53,247 nucleotides of DNA. It comes from Gilvimarinus gilvus (GTDB lineage Bacteria > Pseudomonadota > Gammaproteobacteria > Pseudomonadales > Cellvibrionaceae). A program made the translations under genes and the position numbers. Positions 25,602-34,238 of this stretch are shown piece by piece. The stretch is from contig NZ_JAULRU010000344.1 in the NCBI RefSeq assembly GCF_030518155.1, positions 1 to 53,247 of the forward strand, read 5' to 3'. The notes under the pieces are model-generated. The model worked only from the letters and a program-made list of their open reading frames with translations. It searched no databases and had not been told where the DNA came from. Every line of letters begins with the position of its first letter. The first letter of the stretch is position 1.

Positions 25602-26018
25602 TTAAATCAACGCAACCCCCACCAAACCCAAAATACCAATCTGCGCCAACAGCGCTATCCCAAAAAAGTAACTGCGCGGGCTGGGGTTCGTTTCCGTGGC
25701 GATCGCATAGTAAAGAATCATATGAACAATGCGTGCCACAGCATAGGTGATTACTAGTATCCCCAACCACTTGGCATGCGCTCCGCTAAAAACACCGAGA
25801 AATACTGAGCCGATAAACAGCGGCATGTTTTCCAGTGAATTCATAAAAGTGCGATGGGCGCGGAAAACAAAAGAGTTGTGGGAGAGGTGCTCATCGATTT
25901 TTCCGGGAATGGCGCCCGGTTGTTTGGCTTTGCTGGTGGCGGCCACCAATGCTTGCACTAGCAGTGTGACTAGTGCGATGTATGTCCCGATAAATGTCAA
26001 CGAATAGTCATAATTCAT
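25602..26018 (-). CDS. MAPEG-family membrane protein
   Basis: The 138-residue protein has four hydrophobic helices. It carries the MAPEG signature in the second half of the first cytoplasmic loop (FRAHRTFMNSLENMPLFIG) and in helix three (RIVHMILYYAIATETNPSPRS). MAPEG proteins are glutathione-dependent or related membrane enzymes. Bacterial members of this short type are largely uncharacterised. It is followed, on its coding strand, by repeat-rich DNA, and lies downstream of the DUF938 gene in the same direction, 44 bases apart. Confidence 0.9.
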   Translation of the reverse strand: MNYDYSLTFIGTYIALVTLLVQALVAATSKAKQPGAIPGKIDEHLSHNSFVFRAHRTFMNSLENMPLFIGSVFLGVFSGAHAKWLGILVITYAVARIVHMILYYAIATETNPSPRSYFFGIALLAQIGILGLVGVALI

Positions 26019-26062
26019 AAGCTAGTACCTCTGCCGATGGTCTGTATGCGACTAAATATTAA

Positions 26063-26656
26063 TTACTCAATTTTTACAAACACTAACAGCCGATTGTTGG
26101 CCGGCATGGGGTTGTCTTTGTTAAGCATTAGCTCACATGTTTCGGCCAGCGCTACTACCTCTTCAAAGTGACGGATACCGCTGTTCGGGTCGCGCTCACG
26201 TAGCATTTGGTCAAAGGCTGCATTGCTTTCGCTGGTGAATTTTCCCTGATAATTAAACGGTCCATACAGAGCGAACACACCGCCAACGGGTAAATTTTCT
26301 CCCACTTGCGAAAATAAGTTCTGTACCAGTGGCCAACTGACAATATGCGCTGTGTTGGCCGAGTAAGCCGCATCAATACCTTCGGGCCAAATCGGTTGGT
26401 TTAAATCAAAATCAATAGGGCGTTTTAAGTTGTCACTGGGCTTTGCATCAATCCAGCTATTGATGCCCTCATGATTTGCGGGAAGATCACTGGTTTGCCA
26501 AATAAGGTGCGGCAAATGTTCGGTAAAATACACCGCATGTTGCCCCGTACCCGAGCCAACTTCTAAAACATGAGTGCGGTCCGCAAAAGCACTTTTTAGT
26601 ACCGCAAGAATAGGATCTTTATTGTTCTCACAAGCCTGAGAAAAGGGAAGTGTCAT
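26063..26656 (-). CDS. DUF938 family protein, SAM-dependent methyltransferase fold
   Basis: The 197-residue protein begins TLPFSQACENNKDPIL, the hallmark of DUF938. The SAM-binding motif I is HVLEVGSGTGQHAVYF, then WQTSDLPA, and the C-terminus contains GIRHFEEVVALAE. I chose the ATG at 26656 because family members start close to this motif. A GTG 11 codons upstream falls inside a hairpin and is less likely. No substrate is known for the family. The gene may share a transcript with the MAPEG gene. Confidence 0.87.
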   Translation of the reverse strand: MTLPFSQACENNKDPILAVLKSAFADRTHVLEVGSGTGQHAVYFTEHLPHLIWQTSDLPANHEGINSWIDAKPSDNLKRPIDFDLNQPIWPEGIDAAYSANTAHIVSWPLVQNLFSQVGENLPVGGVFALYGPFNYQGKFTSESNAAFDQMLRERDPNSGIRHFEEVVALAETCELMLNKDNPMPANNRLLVFVKIE

Positions 26657-26683
26657 AAATATTTCGCTGGATAGAAAAGAAAT

Positions 26684-26704
26684 GGCCACTCGCGAGAAGT
26701 GGCC
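26684..26704. terminator. Hairpin between the redoxin and DUF938 genes
   Basis: Perfect arms GGCCACT and AGTGGCC enclose CGCGAGA. It sits just before the DUF938 gene on the minus strand, downstream of redoxin, so termination or processing of the dsbD-redoxin transcript is likely. There is no long T-run. Confidence 0.5.
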
Positions 26705-26716
26705 GTAATAATTTGA

Positions 26717-26772
26717 ACATCAGACATCAGACATCAGACATCAGACATCAGACATCAGACATCAGACATCAG
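26717..26772. repeat. Eight perfect 7-bp tandem repeats (ACATCAG)8
   Basis: The 56 bases are eight identical ACATCAG units in a row. On the minus strand the redoxin stop codon TGA is inside the last unit, so the array begins at the end of that gene. Variant arrays of the same heptamer lie at 22239-22266 and 34207-34238. Confidence 0.9.
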
Positions 26773-27374
26773 TATTTAACACTACACCCATAAGCCCGGG
26801 TAGACGGCTCCGCAACAGGCTTGCCGGCCAAGGCGGCATCTAGTGCGGCTACAACGTAGTTATTGGATTCGGGGATCACCGCAGGGTTGGCGGAATCGTT
26901 ATCGTCAATCGCGCCGGCGTAAACAACATCACCTTCGGGGTTGATGATAAACATGTGCGGTGTTGTCTTTGCGCCATAGTCGCGGCCCATATTGCCATCC
27001 GGGTCAAGCAAGAAAGGCGCACTGGCGTTTAGATTATGAATCTTCGCTTGGTTTTGCGCTTCCACCGGTCCTAAGTACCCTTGTTTACCTTCGGCGGAGG
27101 AAATAACGGTCAGCCAGTTCACGTCTTGTGCTGTGTATTTTTCTTGCAAAGACTGCATGTTGCCGCTGCCATAGTGCTTGCGAACGTAGGGGCAGTCTTT
27201 GTTAAACCACTCCAGTACCAGCCACTCGCCTTGATAGTCTGACAGCGCGTGCATTTCACCTGTGGCGTCTACCTCGGAAAAATCCGGTGCCGCTTCGCCA
27301 GGGGTGGCAACGGCAAATGCCAGCGCCGGTACGGTCAGTATGCTTGCCAGTAAACCTTGTTTGAGAATGTTCAT
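26769..27374 (-). CDS. Thioredoxin-fold redoxin, exported
   Basis: The 201-residue protein has a signal peptide (LLASILTVPALAFA) and a peroxiredoxin/TlpA-like fold (APDFSEVDATGEMHALSDYQGEWLVLEW-type start). Its putative active Cys is in NKDCPYVRKHY, where a single cysteine replaces the CxxC motif. It ends GCSVKY, a tail common in this redoxin group. The ATG at 27374 overlaps the dsbD stop (ATGA-type overlap) and follows AGGAGATCAGTG, so the two are translationally coupled. It probably receives electrons from DsbD in the periplasm. Confidence 0.88.
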   Translation of the reverse strand: MNILKQGLLASILTVPALAFAVATPGEAAPDFSEVDATGEMHALSDYQGEWLVLEWFNKDCPYVRKHYGSGNMQSLQEKYTAQDVNWLTVISSAEGKQGYLGPVEAQNQAKIHNLNASAPFLLDPDGNMGRDYGAKTTPHMFIINPEGDVVYAGAIDDNDSANPAVIPESNNYVVAALDAALAGKPVAEPSTRAYGCSVKY

Positions 27375-29404
27375 CACTGATCTCCTATAGTGGGTTCGAA
27401 TAACTCGGTAATCATGCGCTCTTGCAATAATTGGGGCAAGAGCTTGGGTGTGGTTTCGCCTGCTGCATACCAAGCGTATACCGGCACAGAATTGCGCCCA
27501 AGCTGCGCTAATGCCTCGGTAATACTGGCGTCGTGCCGGGTCCAGTCTGCTCTAATTGCTAATACGTCGTGTTGGCTGAAAAGCTCAGTGGTGTGCTCGG
27601 TATTGAGAACCAGTTTTTTATTGACTTGGCAGGTAATACACCACGCGGCGGTATAGTCGATAAACACGGCTTGCCCCTGTGCAAGCGCCTGCTCGATGCG
27701 GGCCTGATCATAGGGTTGCCAAACGTTGGCGCTTGTTTGACTTGCTTCAGCACCGCTGTTGTCGCGCAACTGCATTACCGCAAAGACTACACACGCTATG
27801 GCAACAATAGAGGCTAACAGGCGTAAGCCTTTACGCCCGAGTTGACCCAGCCACAAACAAAAGCTCAGCGCGAGTAACACGCTACCGGCCAATAGCCAGC
27901 CAGCGTCACCCATAATTCTTCCTAACACCCACATCAGCCAGAGCACGGTAGCGTATAGCGGGAAGGCGAAAAACTGGCGCAGTGTGTCCATCCACGGGCC
28001 GGGTTTGGGAAGGCGGTTGAGTAATTGTGGCGATACGCACAGCAGCAAAAAAGGCGCTGCCAAGCCTGCGCCTAAGCCGATAAATATTGCCATCGCCGAC
28101 GCGGCCGGCAAGACCGCAGCCGCTCCCAATGCCGCGCCCATAAACGGGCCGGTACAAGGAGCGGCGACAAATACCGCCAGCACGCCGGTCGCGAATGAGC
28201 CGCCGGAAGAATGCCCGGCGAGTGTCATGAGTTTGTGGCCAAATTCGAATACGCCGCTAAAGGCCAGGGCCATTAGCCAAAACAGCACAATAAGGGCGAA
28301 CACGACAATGGGCGACTGCAACTGAAACCCCCAGCCGATGGCCGCACCGCCGGCGCGCAGTGCCAGCAGTAATCCTCCCAAAGCGGCGAAAGTGGCCAGT
28401 ACGCCTGCGCTGTACAGCAGGCCTTCGCGAGTTCGGGCACCGCCGCTGGCCGTTGTATTCATTAAGCCAAACAACTTAATGGACAGCACCGGAAAAACGC
28501 AGGGCATGAGGTTTAAAATGATGCCGCCGACAAAAGCTGCCAGCAGCAGTAGCACGATGGACTGCGATGGCGCCGCTGCGACAGGTGCAGACCCAATAGG
28601 TACCTTCGGGGCGGACCAGGCCTGGTCGTGATTGCTGATGACAAAGCCTGTGTCGGAAGGCAAATCCACACCCGGTTGGCGCTTAAAGTGCAATTCCCAG
28701 CCCGTTTCTGCGGCTATGGTTTTGGGTTCGCGCGCTGTTAATAAACTGCCGTCTAGGGGGAAAACATCGGGGGCTTGTTGTCCGGTGGCGGAAATGGACA
28801 GTGCCAGAGTTTGTTCGCCTAAAGGCCATAAGCTTGTGACTTGATAGGGGCTTGTTTCAAGGCGCTGCGGCACGCGTTGTTTGAAGGTGTCGACAATGGT
28901 TTTGTCTTCCTCGCGCCATTGGGTTTCGGGGGTGACAGGTAAGCTCAGGCTCATTTGGCCAAAGCCTGGTATGCAGTCCACTTTGCACACCAGCCATTCT
29001 AAATTGACGTCGAGGGTTACTTGCTGAGAGCCCACCTGTGGCGTGACCTCAAAAAGATAAGCCGTGTTGCCCTCATAGCCCAGGTTCGTGAGGTGCTCAA
29101 TGGGCAAGCGCTTGGGGAATGGCCACTGTATAGGGCCTGCCTTGGCGTCATCAATGGTGATGTCAAAGCGTGGCGCCGCACCTGAGTCTCCGGCATTGCG
29201 CCAGTACACATGCCAGTGCGGATCTACCTCAAAATAAAACCCTAGCGTCGTTGTACCATCGGCACCCAGGCTTTGCGGGGCGAGCCAGGTGACTTTGACA
29301 TGGTCGCCGTGCGCGCTTAGCGGATCTTCACCAAGGTTGGGTTGCGCGACACACACAGAAGTGGCTAAGAGCAATGCAAAAAATAGGGCGAAGAGCTTGG
29401 GCAT
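27374..29404 (-). CDS. dsbD: Thiol:disulfide interchange protein DsbD-like (ScsB-type)
   Basis: The 676-residue protein has a signal peptide and then an N-terminal DsbC-like domain (about 25-270) with the cysteine pair VCKVDC. About eight transmembrane helices (285-560) follow, with the redox Cys in NLMPCVFPVLS and FVAAPCTGPF. The C-terminal thioredoxin domain carries AAWCITCQVNK. This is the layout of DsbD/ScsB proteins, which carry reducing power from cytoplasmic thioredoxin across the membrane to periplasmic partners. Coupling with the downstream redoxin suggests that protein is a client. Confidence 0.92.
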   Translation of the reverse strand: MPKLFALFFALLLATSVCVAQPNLGEDPLSAHGDHVKVTWLAPQSLGADGTTTLGFYFEVDPHWHVYWRNAGDSGAAPRFDITIDDAKAGPIQWPFPKRLPIEHLTNLGYEGNTAYLFEVTPQVGSQQVTLDVNLEWLVCKVDCIPGFGQMSLSLPVTPETQWREEDKTIVDTFKQRVPQRLETSPYQVTSLWPLGEQTLALSISATGQQAPDVFPLDGSLLTAREPKTIAAETGWELHFKRQPGVDLPSDTGFVISNHDQAWSAPKVPIGSAPVAAAPSQSIVLLLLAAFVGGIILNLMPCVFPVLSIKLFGLMNTTASGGARTREGLLYSAGVLATFAALGGLLLALRAGGAAIGWGFQLQSPIVVFALIVLFWLMALAFSGVFEFGHKLMTLAGHSSGGSFATGVLAVFVAAPCTGPFMGAALGAAAVLPAASAMAIFIGLGAGLAAPFLLLCVSPQLLNRLPKPGPWMDTLRQFFAFPLYATVLWLMWVLGRIMGDAGWLLAGSVLLALSFCLWLGQLGRKGLRLLASIVAIACVVFAVMQLRDNSGAEASQTSANVWQPYDQARIEQALAQGQAVFIDYTAAWCITCQVNKKLVLNTEHTTELFSQHDVLAIRADWTRHDASITEALAQLGRNSVPVYAWYAAGETTPKLLPQLLQERMITELFEPTIGDQ

Positions 29405-29599
29405 AGAGCGGATCCGTTAAGTGTTCACGTTCGTGGTGTCAGTGTCGGAGCAAATATGGCACCCATCATGCCATAGCAAGCACAGAGCTGCAGGGAGCAG
29501 TAAATTGCCTTTGCGTAGAACTGTGCTGTCATAAAACGATAATAACTTTTTTTGATAATAAGCTACCCCTGATATTCAATTTATTGACCTTGAGCCGTT

Positions 29600-30865
29600 A
29601 TGATTCGATATTTTCTGGCTATTGCCCTGTGCTTTTATTGTACGTTCAGCGCGGCACAATCGACGTCTGCGCCCAACGGTATTGCGCCCTATGTGGAGCT
29701 AGAGCGCGAAGCCTTTTTGATGGCATTGTATGTGCCAGGTGGTGCCAGCACCGCTCAAGCAGCCTTGGCGAGCTCTGGTGCGCGGGCGCTGGAGATAAAA
29801 TTCACCGCAGATAAAATGACGGCGGGCAAACTGTCTCGTCTGTTTTTACAGAGCATCGCTATCAATGCCCACCCGGATGTACAGCGTACGAGTGCTGACT
29901 CGTTAGCGACCTTTTTTAATAGTCTGAAAGGCAGTTTACGTACAACGGATGTACTAACCATTAGCGAAAAAACCGATGCCAGTGGAGTTTATATTTACCT
30001 AAACGGTCAAAGTTTAGCCAATATCAATGATGCAAACTTCTTCAATCTAGTGCTGGTGGCCTGGGTTGGCGCCGTGCCTCCTAACACCGAATTCAAGGCC
30101 GCACTGTTAGGCGACTATAGGCCCGAAGACCTGGGCCGCTACCAAAGTATTACGCCTACCGAAGAGCGTCGCGCGGCAATAGCTGCATGGGTGGCGCCGG
30201 CGCCTTCGCCTGTTGTGGCGGAAGTAGAGTCAGAGAAAAAACAGTCTGTGGAAAAAACAGTGGTCGCTGGCGCTGTGGCCAGTGAAGCCGAGAGTGCGCA
30301 AGCACAGGGCGCCGTCGCTAGTGTCGCCGAGTCTGCCACTGAAAGTGTTGATTCGGCGGAGGCTACCCCTTTAGAAAGTACATCGACAGGGGAGCTGCCT
30401 TCGAACGCAAAGCCCGAGGACAGTGCAGAGCAGCGCGCTGACCTCGCGTTACCGGCAACAACGCCACCTGCCGCGGCAACCGGGCTGGCTGAACCCCACG
30501 CTATCGATGTGCCAGTACAAATAGAGCAAGAGCGGGAAGAGGACTTACCTAATTTTTCCGCTGAATCGTTAACGGTATTGCAGGATTATACCGCGCAGTT
30601 GGTGCTCTTAACGCACCAAAAAATAGAGTATCCGCGCCGTGCTATGAAGTTAAGGCAAACCGGCAGCGTACGCATGGGGGTGGTGATCAACCGTGAAGGT
30701 GAGGTCGTAGACATTCAGCCGTTGCTTGAATCCGGTTTTAAACAACTCGACCGTGCGGTTGAAAAAGCCATTAAAAGCGCCGAGCCATACCCGGCTCTGC
30801 CCGATGCGATTACCGCTGAGCGATTTGAATTTGTCTTCCCCATTACCTTTATGCTGGAAAGCTAA
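29600..30865 (+). CDS. Exported chalcone-isomerase-like domain fused to a TonB C-terminal domain
   Basis: The 421-residue protein has a cleavable-looking signal peptide (FLAIALCFYCTFSAAQ). Residues about 30-175 fit the bacterial chalcone-isomerase-like domain (FLMALYVPGG, TADKMTAGKLSRLF, VYIYLNGQSLANINDANFFNLVLVAWVGAVPP, cited in part). A Pro/Ala/Glu-rich linker (about 195-320) leads to a TonB C-terminal domain (IEYPRRAMKLRQTGSVRMGV, AEPYPALP). TonB proteins normally have an uncleaved membrane anchor. Here the anchor may be only a signal peptide, which would leave a periplasmic protein. Confidence 0.75.
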   Translation: MIRYFLAIALCFYCTFSAAQSTSAPNGIAPYVELEREAFLMALYVPGGASTAQAALASSGARALEIKFTADKMTAGKLSRLFLQSIAINAHPDVQRTSADSLATFFNSLKGSLRTTDVLTISEKTDASGVYIYLNGQSLANINDANFFNLVLVAWVGAVPPNTEFKAALLGDYRPEDLGRYQSITPTEERRAAIAAWVAPAPSPVVAEVESEKKQSVEKTVVAGAVASEAESAQAQGAVASVAESATESVDSAEATPLESTSTGELPSNAKPEDSAEQRADLALPATTPPAAATGLAEPHAIDVPVQIEQEREEDLPNFSAESLTVLQDYTAQLVLLTHQKIEYPRRAMKLRQTGSVRMGVVINREGEVVDIQPLLESGFKQLDRAVEKAIKSAEPYPALPDAITAERFEFVFPITFMLES

Positions 30866-30982
30866 AGTCAACGGCCTGCTAGGTAATTCTCGTAGCGGCT
30901 CGGTTTTCCTTGTTGTTTTACGACCCCTAACGTCCAGAAATCGCTTATATGCTACGCTCTAGTTAGTTGAGGAGCGACAATA

Positions 30983-32803
30983 ATGTATATTGGTGAAATA
31001 ACCTTATTCTTCTTAATTCAATTTGCTATAACCGCTGTTGCGCTTATATGTATGCTGCTATATGCACTTCGACAGTACAAGAAAAGTTTGACTAGGTTAA
31101 AAGGAGCGTATGACCGTTTAAGGAAAGAAAGGTCATTGCATAAGAGTAGCCGAGCTGCTTTACCCCAAACCCAAGATACGTCGCCGATTTTAGCCATTGA
31201 GTCTTATTTGCAAGAATCTAAAGATCGCTATACAGCTCAAACAGGAAAAACTCATGTAGCTTACTCTGGTTCAGATTCTTTTTCGGGCCGCATGTCGGCT
31301 CTGCGGTACTTGTATTTAGAGGCGGAACAAGAGGCATCGCATGAGAACGCTAGTCAAGGAAAGTGGAATATACTTGAGAAAAAACTCTCTGTATTGGTTT
31401 CAGCTCTCGTGGCGCACATTAACGAATCTAAAACTACTCCCAAAGAAGTGGATAATACGCATCTACTTAAGCAAAGAATAACGGCTTTAAAAGATGTCGA
31501 AAAAGACAATGAGTCACTAAAAGCCAGAAATGAAATTTGTGTTTCCGAAATCGCGAGACTTAGGAATATCCGAAAAAATTATGAGAAAGTCCTGAAGGAC
31601 TTTTCTCCTTTAGAGGTATCGACAGACGTAGACAATGCAGCCAGGAGTTCCATCGTCAGAATGGAAGCGCTGAATTCGACAAGTGAGCGCTGGACTGAAG
31701 TATTAGAAGGGATGATTGAAAGTAGTAATGGCGAAGGGTTTAATGGCGGGAGTGAAGATGTTTCAGAAAGGGTGAGCTCACTTAAAGAGAACGTTGACCA
31801 GTTCTCCGGCTATTTGAAAGATTTTAGTGGCGATATAGAGAATAAAAATGACAGTGATAAGTGGGGTATGGTCAGCCTGCTCAGGAAGAATAATAAAGAT
31901 CAGCGAAATACGATTCTGGGGCTGAAGAAAGAGCTGAAGTCGCTGCAAAAGGCTATGCTTGATGGTGCAGATGGCGACGTCGATGAAGTAGCCAGGTTGG
32001 AAAAAGTGATTGCGGAATTCGAGTCGTGTATTGTCACATTGGAAAGTGAAGTAGATTATCTACATGGTAGGTTAGATGGCGATGGCGATGGCGATGGCGA
32101 TGGAAAGGACGACCCGATCTATAACATTGTAATTAGTGCTGCATTGTCCTACACCCAGGCTCATAGTAATGCTGACATCAAGAAAGCTACGCAACAAGTG
32201 CTGGGTCAGCTGAACACTCCTTTCGCTTTAACTATGAAATATAAGAATTGGACCGCAGAAATTAACAGGTCGAATTCCGATCAAAAACAACTCGATTCGC
32301 TCTTTCAGCAATCGGCTTCTTCAGGACTAATTGAGGTTGATAACAACATATTTGTGTTCTCGAGCGATGTTATGAAGGTGTATGTCGATGGCTCAAGCGC
32401 TTTTGAATATGGTTATATCTCGAGGGTTGAATTACTTCGGCTATTTAACCTAGTTAGTGCGCTTGCGGCGGTACAGTTTGAGTACATTGCGGCTACCGCT
32501 GAGCTCGAGAATCATCTGCAAAAGCTTGATGAACTAGTTGAAAGCATTAGGCTAGGTGTTACAAATATAGATATTCAATACGCGTATAACACCGAAGAGA
32601 CCAAGCGAGTGGTGGATAATCTGGTTTCGGAATTGCGAGAAATGGTGTCATCATCCGGTTTGGATGATGACGTTTCTCAGGTCTTTGAGGCCGCCATTGC
32701 CGAATCTAGTCAGCGTTTTTCGTTGATTTATGAAAGTGGCAGTGCTGTAGACAATGAGATTTCTAAACTATCGGAAACACTAGATAATTTAGATAAAAAC
32801 TGA
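30983..32803 (+). CDS. Membrane-anchored coiled-coil protein of unknown function
   Basis: I do not recognise a family for this 606-residue protein. One N-terminal transmembrane helix (about 8-29) is followed by a basic cytoplasmic segment and long heptad-rich coiled coils (about 130-360). A short Gly/Asp repeat (GDGDGDGDG near residue 370) comes from a GATGGC hexanucleotide repeat. A C-terminal helical domain (about 380-600) follows, with a winged-helix-like stretch (ALTMKYKNWTAEI to IEVDNNIFVFSSD). GAGGAGCG gives a good ribosome site. The gene is AT-richer than its neighbours. A scaffold or signalling role is only a guess. Confidence 0.7.
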   Translation: MYIGEITLFFLIQFAITAVALICMLLYALRQYKKSLTRLKGAYDRLRKERSLHKSSRAALPQTQDTSPILAIESYLQESKDRYTAQTGKTHVAYSGSDSFSGRMSALRYLYLEAEQEASHENASQGKWNILEKKLSVLVSALVAHINESKTTPKEVDNTHLLKQRITALKDVEKDNESLKARNEICVSEIARLRNIRKNYEKVLKDFSPLEVSTDVDNAARSSIVRMEALNSTSERWTEVLEGMIESSNGEGFNGGSEDVSERVSSLKENVDQFSGYLKDFSGDIENKNDSDKWGMVSLLRKNNKDQRNTILGLKKELKSLQKAMLDGADGDVDEVARLEKVIAEFESCIVTLESEVDYLHGRLDGDGDGDGDGKDDPIYNIVISAALSYTQAHSNADIKKATQQVLGQLNTPFALTMKYKNWTAEINRSNSDQKQLDSLFQQSASSGLIEVDNNIFVFSSDVMKVYVDGSSAFEYGYISRVELLRLFNLVSALAAVQFEYIAATAELENHLQKLDELVESIRLGVTNIDIQYAYNTEETKRVVDNLVSELREMVSSSGLDDDVSQVFEAAIAESSQRFSLIYESGSAVDNEISKLSETLDNLDKN

Positions 32804-32851
32804 ATTCTAGCCTCCGCAAGCTGAGAGGCTAGCTGTCAATGACCTTGCGTC

Positions 32852-34081
32852 TTAGAACAATACCCGGCAGCGGATGGTGCCTTCAATATTGCGCAGTTGC
32901 TCCAGCGCTGTTTCACTGTAGGGCGAGTGCACATCCAGTACTACGTAACCGACCTTGTCATTGGTTTGCAGGTACTGCGACGAAATATTGATATTGTTGT
33001 CAGAAAACACCTTGTTAATCGCTGACAGCACACCGGGGACGTTGGCGTGTACGTGCAGTAAGCGATGTGCATCCGGGTGTTCTGGTAGCGCCACTTCCGG
33101 GAAGTTCACCGAGGTAATGGTGGTGCCGTTGTCAGAGTAGCGAACCAATTTCTCGGCCACTTCCACGCCGATATTTTCCTGCGCTTCTTGCGTGGACCCG
33201 CCAATATGCGGCGTTAGAATAACATTGTCCAGGCCGCGCAAAGGGCTTACAAATTCGTCATCATTGCCTTTAGGCTCAACCGGGAAGACATCAATAGCGG
33301 CGCCGGCAATGTGTTTGTTTTTAACCGCCGTGGCCAGTGCGTCAATGTCTACCACAGTGCCGCGTGAAGCGTTGATGAGAATGGCGCCCTTTTTCATAAG
33401 GCCCAGCTCGCGCTCGCCGATCATATTTTTGGTGGAGCCGGTTTCGGGTACGTGCAAGCTTACGATGTCTGCGGTTTGCAGCAAGTTATCCAGCGAGCGA
33501 ACCTGTGAGGCATTACCCAGTGGCAACTTGGCAATCACATCGTAAAACTTAACTTTCATGCCGAGTGATTCGGCCAGTACACTGGTTTGGCTACCGATGG
33601 AGCCGTAACCAATAATGCCCAGGGTTTTACCGCGCACTTCATAGGAGCCGGCGGCAGATTTCAACCAGCCGCCGCGGTGGCAAACAATGTTCTTTTCCGG
33701 AATACCGCGCAGCATCAGAATCGCTTCGGCGATAACCAGCTCGGCAACCGAACGGGTATTGGAATAGGGCGCGTTAAAAACGGCAACACCGTGTTCTTGT
33801 GCGGCCTGCAAATCTACCTGGTTGGTGCCGATGCAGAAGCAGCCAGCGGCGATCAGTTTATGGGCGTTTTCAAATACCTTGCGCGTTAACTGGGTGCGCG
33901 AGCGTAAACCGACGAAGTGAGCGTCTTTGATTTTCTCAATCAAATCTTCTTCCGACAGCGCGGTTTTCAGGTATTCGATGTTCTCGTAACCGGCGGCGTG
34001 CAAAGCTTCAATAGCACTTTGGTGGACGCCCTCGAGCAGCAGGAATTTGATCTTGCTCTTGTCCAGTGACTTCTTGCCCAT
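32852..34081 (-). CDS. serA: D-3-phosphoglycerate dehydrogenase
   Basis: The 409-residue enzyme oxidises 3-phosphoglycerate, the first step of serine synthesis. The substrate-binding region has GLRSRTQLT. The NAD Rossmann motif is LGIIGYGSIGSQTS and the catalytic stretch is INASRGTVVDIDAL. The dimer/active-site segment NVILTPHIGGSTQEAQENIG contains the catalytic His. A C-terminal ACT domain (about 335-409, LLHVHANVPGVLSAINKV) binds serine for feedback inhibition, as in the E. coli type (410 residues). It is a single gene, apparently native. Confidence 0.97.
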   Translation of the reverse strand: MGKKSLDKSKIKFLLLEGVHQSAIEALHAAGYENIEYLKTALSEEDLIEKIKDAHFVGLRSRTQLTRKVFENAHKLIAAGCFCIGTNQVDLQAAQEHGVAVFNAPYSNTRSVAELVIAEAILMLRGIPEKNIVCHRGGWLKSAAGSYEVRGKTLGIIGYGSIGSQTSVLAESLGMKVKFYDVIAKLPLGNASQVRSLDNLLQTADIVSLHVPETGSTKNMIGERELGLMKKGAILINASRGTVVDIDALATAVKNKHIAGAAIDVFPVEPKGNDDEFVSPLRGLDNVILTPHIGGSTQEAQENIGVEVAEKLVRYSDNGTTITSVNFPEVALPEHPDAHRLLHVHANVPGVLSAINKVFSDNNINISSQYLQTNDKVGYVVLDVHSPYSETALEQLRNIEGTIRCRVLF

Positions 34082-34206
34082 TGTTGGTCAGACCTCAGTA
34101 GCGGCGGGTGAATAGGTGGAGCCAGGGTGGCCCGAAAAGAAAGGGGGCGATAATAGCATAATTGGGGTGGTGAGGGGGACGGTTTGTGGTGAACGGGGAG
34201 TGTAAA

Positions 34207-34238
34207 ACGTCAGACGTCAGACGTCCGACGTCCGACGT
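34207..34238. repeat. 7-bp tandem repeat, about 4.5 units, at the trmO 3' end
   Basis: The units are ACGTCAG, ACGTCAG, ACGTCCG, ACGTCCG and ACGT. The array supplies the last codons of trmO on the minus strand (GRRTSDV) and its TGA stop. It is related to the arrays at 22239 and 26717. Confidence 0.85.

Noticed and set aside
25081-25770. Open frames around the second hairpin copy
   Set aside because: Same repeat modules as at 22 kb; their translations are low-complexity and overlap the MAPEG gene antisense.
26717-26772. CRISPR-like array
   Set aside because: The repeat is a 7-bp unit with no spacers; it is a simple tandem repeat.
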